Shown one piece after another: positions 5,866 to 7,256 of a stretch of 7,256 nt of DNA. The number at the start of each line of letters is the position of its first letter. Position 1 is the stretch's first letter. The position numbers were made by a program, and so were the translations under genes. Origin of the DNA: an uncultured Clostridium sp. (GTDB lineage: Bacteria; Bacillota; Clostridia; TANB77; CAG-508); contig URWN01000057.1 of assembly GCA_900551615.1 (NCBI GenBank), forward strand, positions 1 through 7,256. The letters are read 5' to 3'. The notes beneath the pieces are model-generated. The model did no database searches. It was not told the DNA's origin and saw only the letters and a program-made list of their open reading frames with translations.

Positions 5866-5881
5866 TGAAACTGACTACCTT
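5855..5881. promoter_or_regulatory. Perfect inverted repeat over the -35 of the GltD-like gene
   Basis: AAGGTAGTCA (5855-5864) and TGACTACCTT (5872-5881) form a perfect 10-bp inverted repeat with a 7-bp spacer. One arm contains the -35 TTGACT. It may be an operator; it may also be the terminator of the surface-protein gene that ends at 5985, though on the minus strand the T run after it is poor (AAAATTTT). Confidence 0.5.
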
Positions 5882-5984
5882 TTATAATTTTTATTTAAAT
5901 TTTTCCCAGTAATTATAAATGTTTTTTTATTATATGTTTTTTATTAAATTTTCTTCTTTTTATATATAAAATATTATACATAAT
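5882..5984. other. AT-rich spacer downstream of the surface-protein gene
   Basis: About 100 bp of very AT-rich DNA with long T runs on the plus strand. I saw no gene, and no hairpin stronger than the one at 5855-5881. Confidence 0.5.
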
Positions 5985-7256
5985 TTATTGTATAGGTTGT
6001 GTTGAAATTTTATAATCTGATGAATGAACATGTACTTGTAGTCCATCATATGTACTTGACCAATTTTGGTTTGTATAAAATGTTATCCCCTTAATAGCTG
6101 ATTTATTTTTAACTTTAAATGTAATTATAGCCCATGGACAAGTACCTGTTCCCGTTGATCCTAAATTTAATAAATTTAAAGGTGTTGGCCATAAAAATTG
6201 ACTACCATAATGTTGAACACTACCACATATTACTAATGGTTCTATATATCCATAATTTACGGCATCAGTTATTGAGCACTGCATACCATCTTCAAAAATA
6301 ACTTGAAAATTAGATATATATACTGATCCTGTGTTAAATGCTTTTAAATTTATTGTAATCCATCTATTATTTATATTTTCTGTAAATATGTTTGTATTGT
6401 TTCCACTATAAACTAATGTTTTATTTTCATTAGTTTGTATTACGGAATTAGAATTAATTTGTTTTTCAATTCTATAGTAATTACTAATGCTTTCACATTT
6501 TGAGTAATTACCTCTATATATACTATCATTAACACCTGCCGGTATGTCTCCATTTGGATAATCAGTTGTATATAATGTTCCATAATTGCTTTGTATGCTT
6601 GTACCATAGTTAATATTATTTGGAATATTTACATTTGCAGCATTATAATATCCTCCATTTCCAGCATTATCCCATATATATAGGTGTGTTAAATAAGTTT
6701 GTCCATAATGTCCAAATGTAGCTGGTGTTATGTCCGCTCTATACGCATTTGCTCCTGCATCCCATACAGCATCAAACCATACCCAGTTGCTATATCCTCC
6801 ACTTTGTGTTGATGTAGGCGCTGTTACTCTTGCTATTCCAGATGCATTATCAGTTGCTTGTATATATAATCTTGCTACACTCGCATTGACTTCGCCCCAC
6901 CACCAATTTGTATGTGTTGGATTTTCAGTATCCATATGGATATGAATAACTGATGTCCACTCACTTGCATTTCCTACATTGTCTACTGCTCTATATCTAT
7001 TATTGCAACTACTATATCCATTCCATGGTATAAAGTTTGCATCTACATTTTGATTTGATATTCCGTCTCCATCCCAATCTACTTGAAGATATGCAATTCC
7101 TGATTGTGTATCGGTTGAAGCTAATGTTATATTTATATTATTTTCCCATTTACATTCATTACTTCCTGAATTATATGTTATCGTTGGTACTGTTGGTGCT
7201 GTTTTATCTATATTTGTTACTGTTCCTCCTGCTGATCCTCCATAATTTTTGCCATC
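5985..7256 (-). CDS. Secreted/surface protein with Ig-like and GBS-Bsp-like repeats (5' end outside window)
   Basis: The frame is open from the right edge to the TAA at 5987-5985, giving at least 423 residues; the N-terminus and any signal peptide lie outside. The ATG at 6935 is internal. Residues 12-107 of the visible part (TVTNIDKTAPTVP..., TDTQSGIAYLQVDWDGDG, YRAVDNVGNASEW) form an Ig-like domain of the kind repeated in clostridial surface proteins; C35 and C84 could form a disulfide. Residues 108-218 (MDTENPTHTNWWWGEV, LYIQATDNASGIARV, WDAGANAYRADITPATFGHY, LYIWDNAGN) match the GBS-Bsp-like repeat type, by recall and without a search. Residues 219-423 are an unrecognised, Asn/Ser/Thr/Tyr-rich C-terminal region that looks beta-rich. 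No LPXTG motif, membrane segment or charged tail is at the end, so it is either released or held non-covalently. Its role may be adhesion or binding of a surface ligand; this is inference. Confidence 0.85.
   Translation of the reverse strand, partial: DGKNYGGSAGGTVTNIDKTAPTVPTITYNSGSNECKWENNINITLASTDTQSGIAYLQVDWDGDGISNQNVDANFIPWNGYSSCNNRYRAVDNVGNASEWTSVIHIHMDTENPTHTNWWWGEVNASVARLYIQATDNASGIARVTAPTSTQSGGYSNWVWFDAVWDAGANAYRADITPATFGHYGQTYLTHLYIWDNAGNGGYYNAANVNIPNNINYGTSIQSNYGTLYTTDYPNGDIPAGVNDSIYRGNYSKCESISNYYRIEKQINSNSVIQTNENKTLVYSGNNTNIFTENINNRWITINLKAFNTGSVYISNFQVIFEDGMQCSITDAVNYGYIEPLVICGSVQHYGSQFLWPTPLNLLNLGSTGTGTCPWAIITFKVKNKSAIKGITFYTNQNWSSTYDGLQVHVHSSDYKISTQPIQ

Noticed and set aside
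6933..6935. ATG as start of the surface protein
   Set aside because: The frame continues open to the window edge and encodes a recognisable Ig-like domain upstream, so this Met is internal.
6730..6945. Plus-strand open frame within the surface-protein gene
   Set aside because: It lies antisense to the clear Bsp-like repeat and has no support of its own.
1..7256. CRISPR array, tRNA/rRNA genes or insertion sequence
   Set aside because: No regularly spaced repeats of suitable length, no tRNA-like cloverleaf, and no transposase frame or terminal repeats were found by eye.

Overview
The window looks like chromosomal DNA of a low-GC Gram-positive bacterium, most likely an uncultured gut clostridium or relative. 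The evidence is the strongly AT-rich composition, the purine-rich Shine-Dalgarno sites (AAAGGAG, AAGGAG, GGGAGG), the consensus TTGACA/TATAAT promoters, a Bacillus-type leucyl-tRNA synthetase without the large leucine-specific insert, and a surface protein with Ig-like and GBS-Bsp-like repeats. The species assignment is inference.

Layout: (1) 1-209 is the upstream region of leuS, with a near-consensus promoter at 132-160. (2) leuS runs 210-2618 on the plus strand and is followed by a hairpin terminator at 2661-2699. (3) A small coiled-coil protein of unknown function lies on the minus strand (3031-2705). (4) The 246-bp divergent intergenic region 3032-3277 is dense in signals: an extended -10 promoter for the coiled-coil gene, GACAAA/TTTGTC repeats over its -35, and a TTAACA-type hexamer array with 11-bp period (PhoP-box-like) just upstream of the plus-strand -10. 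(5) 3278-4405 (+) is an unrecognised 375-residue protein with a HECIH zinc-peptidase-like motif. (6) 4408-4499 holds two consecutive long hairpins; the second is probably a bidirectional terminator between convergent genes. (7) 5768-4505 (minus) is a GltD-like Fe-S/FAD/NAD(P) oxidoreductase split in two by one extra base in a run of seven A (coding strand). (8) 5837-5881 holds its promoter and an inverted repeat over the -35. (9) 7256-5985 (minus) is the 3' part of a large secreted or surface protein that runs off the right edge.

The genes do not form an obvious single pathway; it is a housekeeping neighbourhood with independent transcription units. The most interesting part is the divergent pair at 2705-4405: an unknown coiled-coil protein and an unknown HExxH protein separated by what looks like a response-regulator binding array, suggesting that the HExxH protein is induced under a specific condition (phosphate limitation if the PhoP reading is right). 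No CRISPR array, tRNA, rRNA or insertion sequence was seen.
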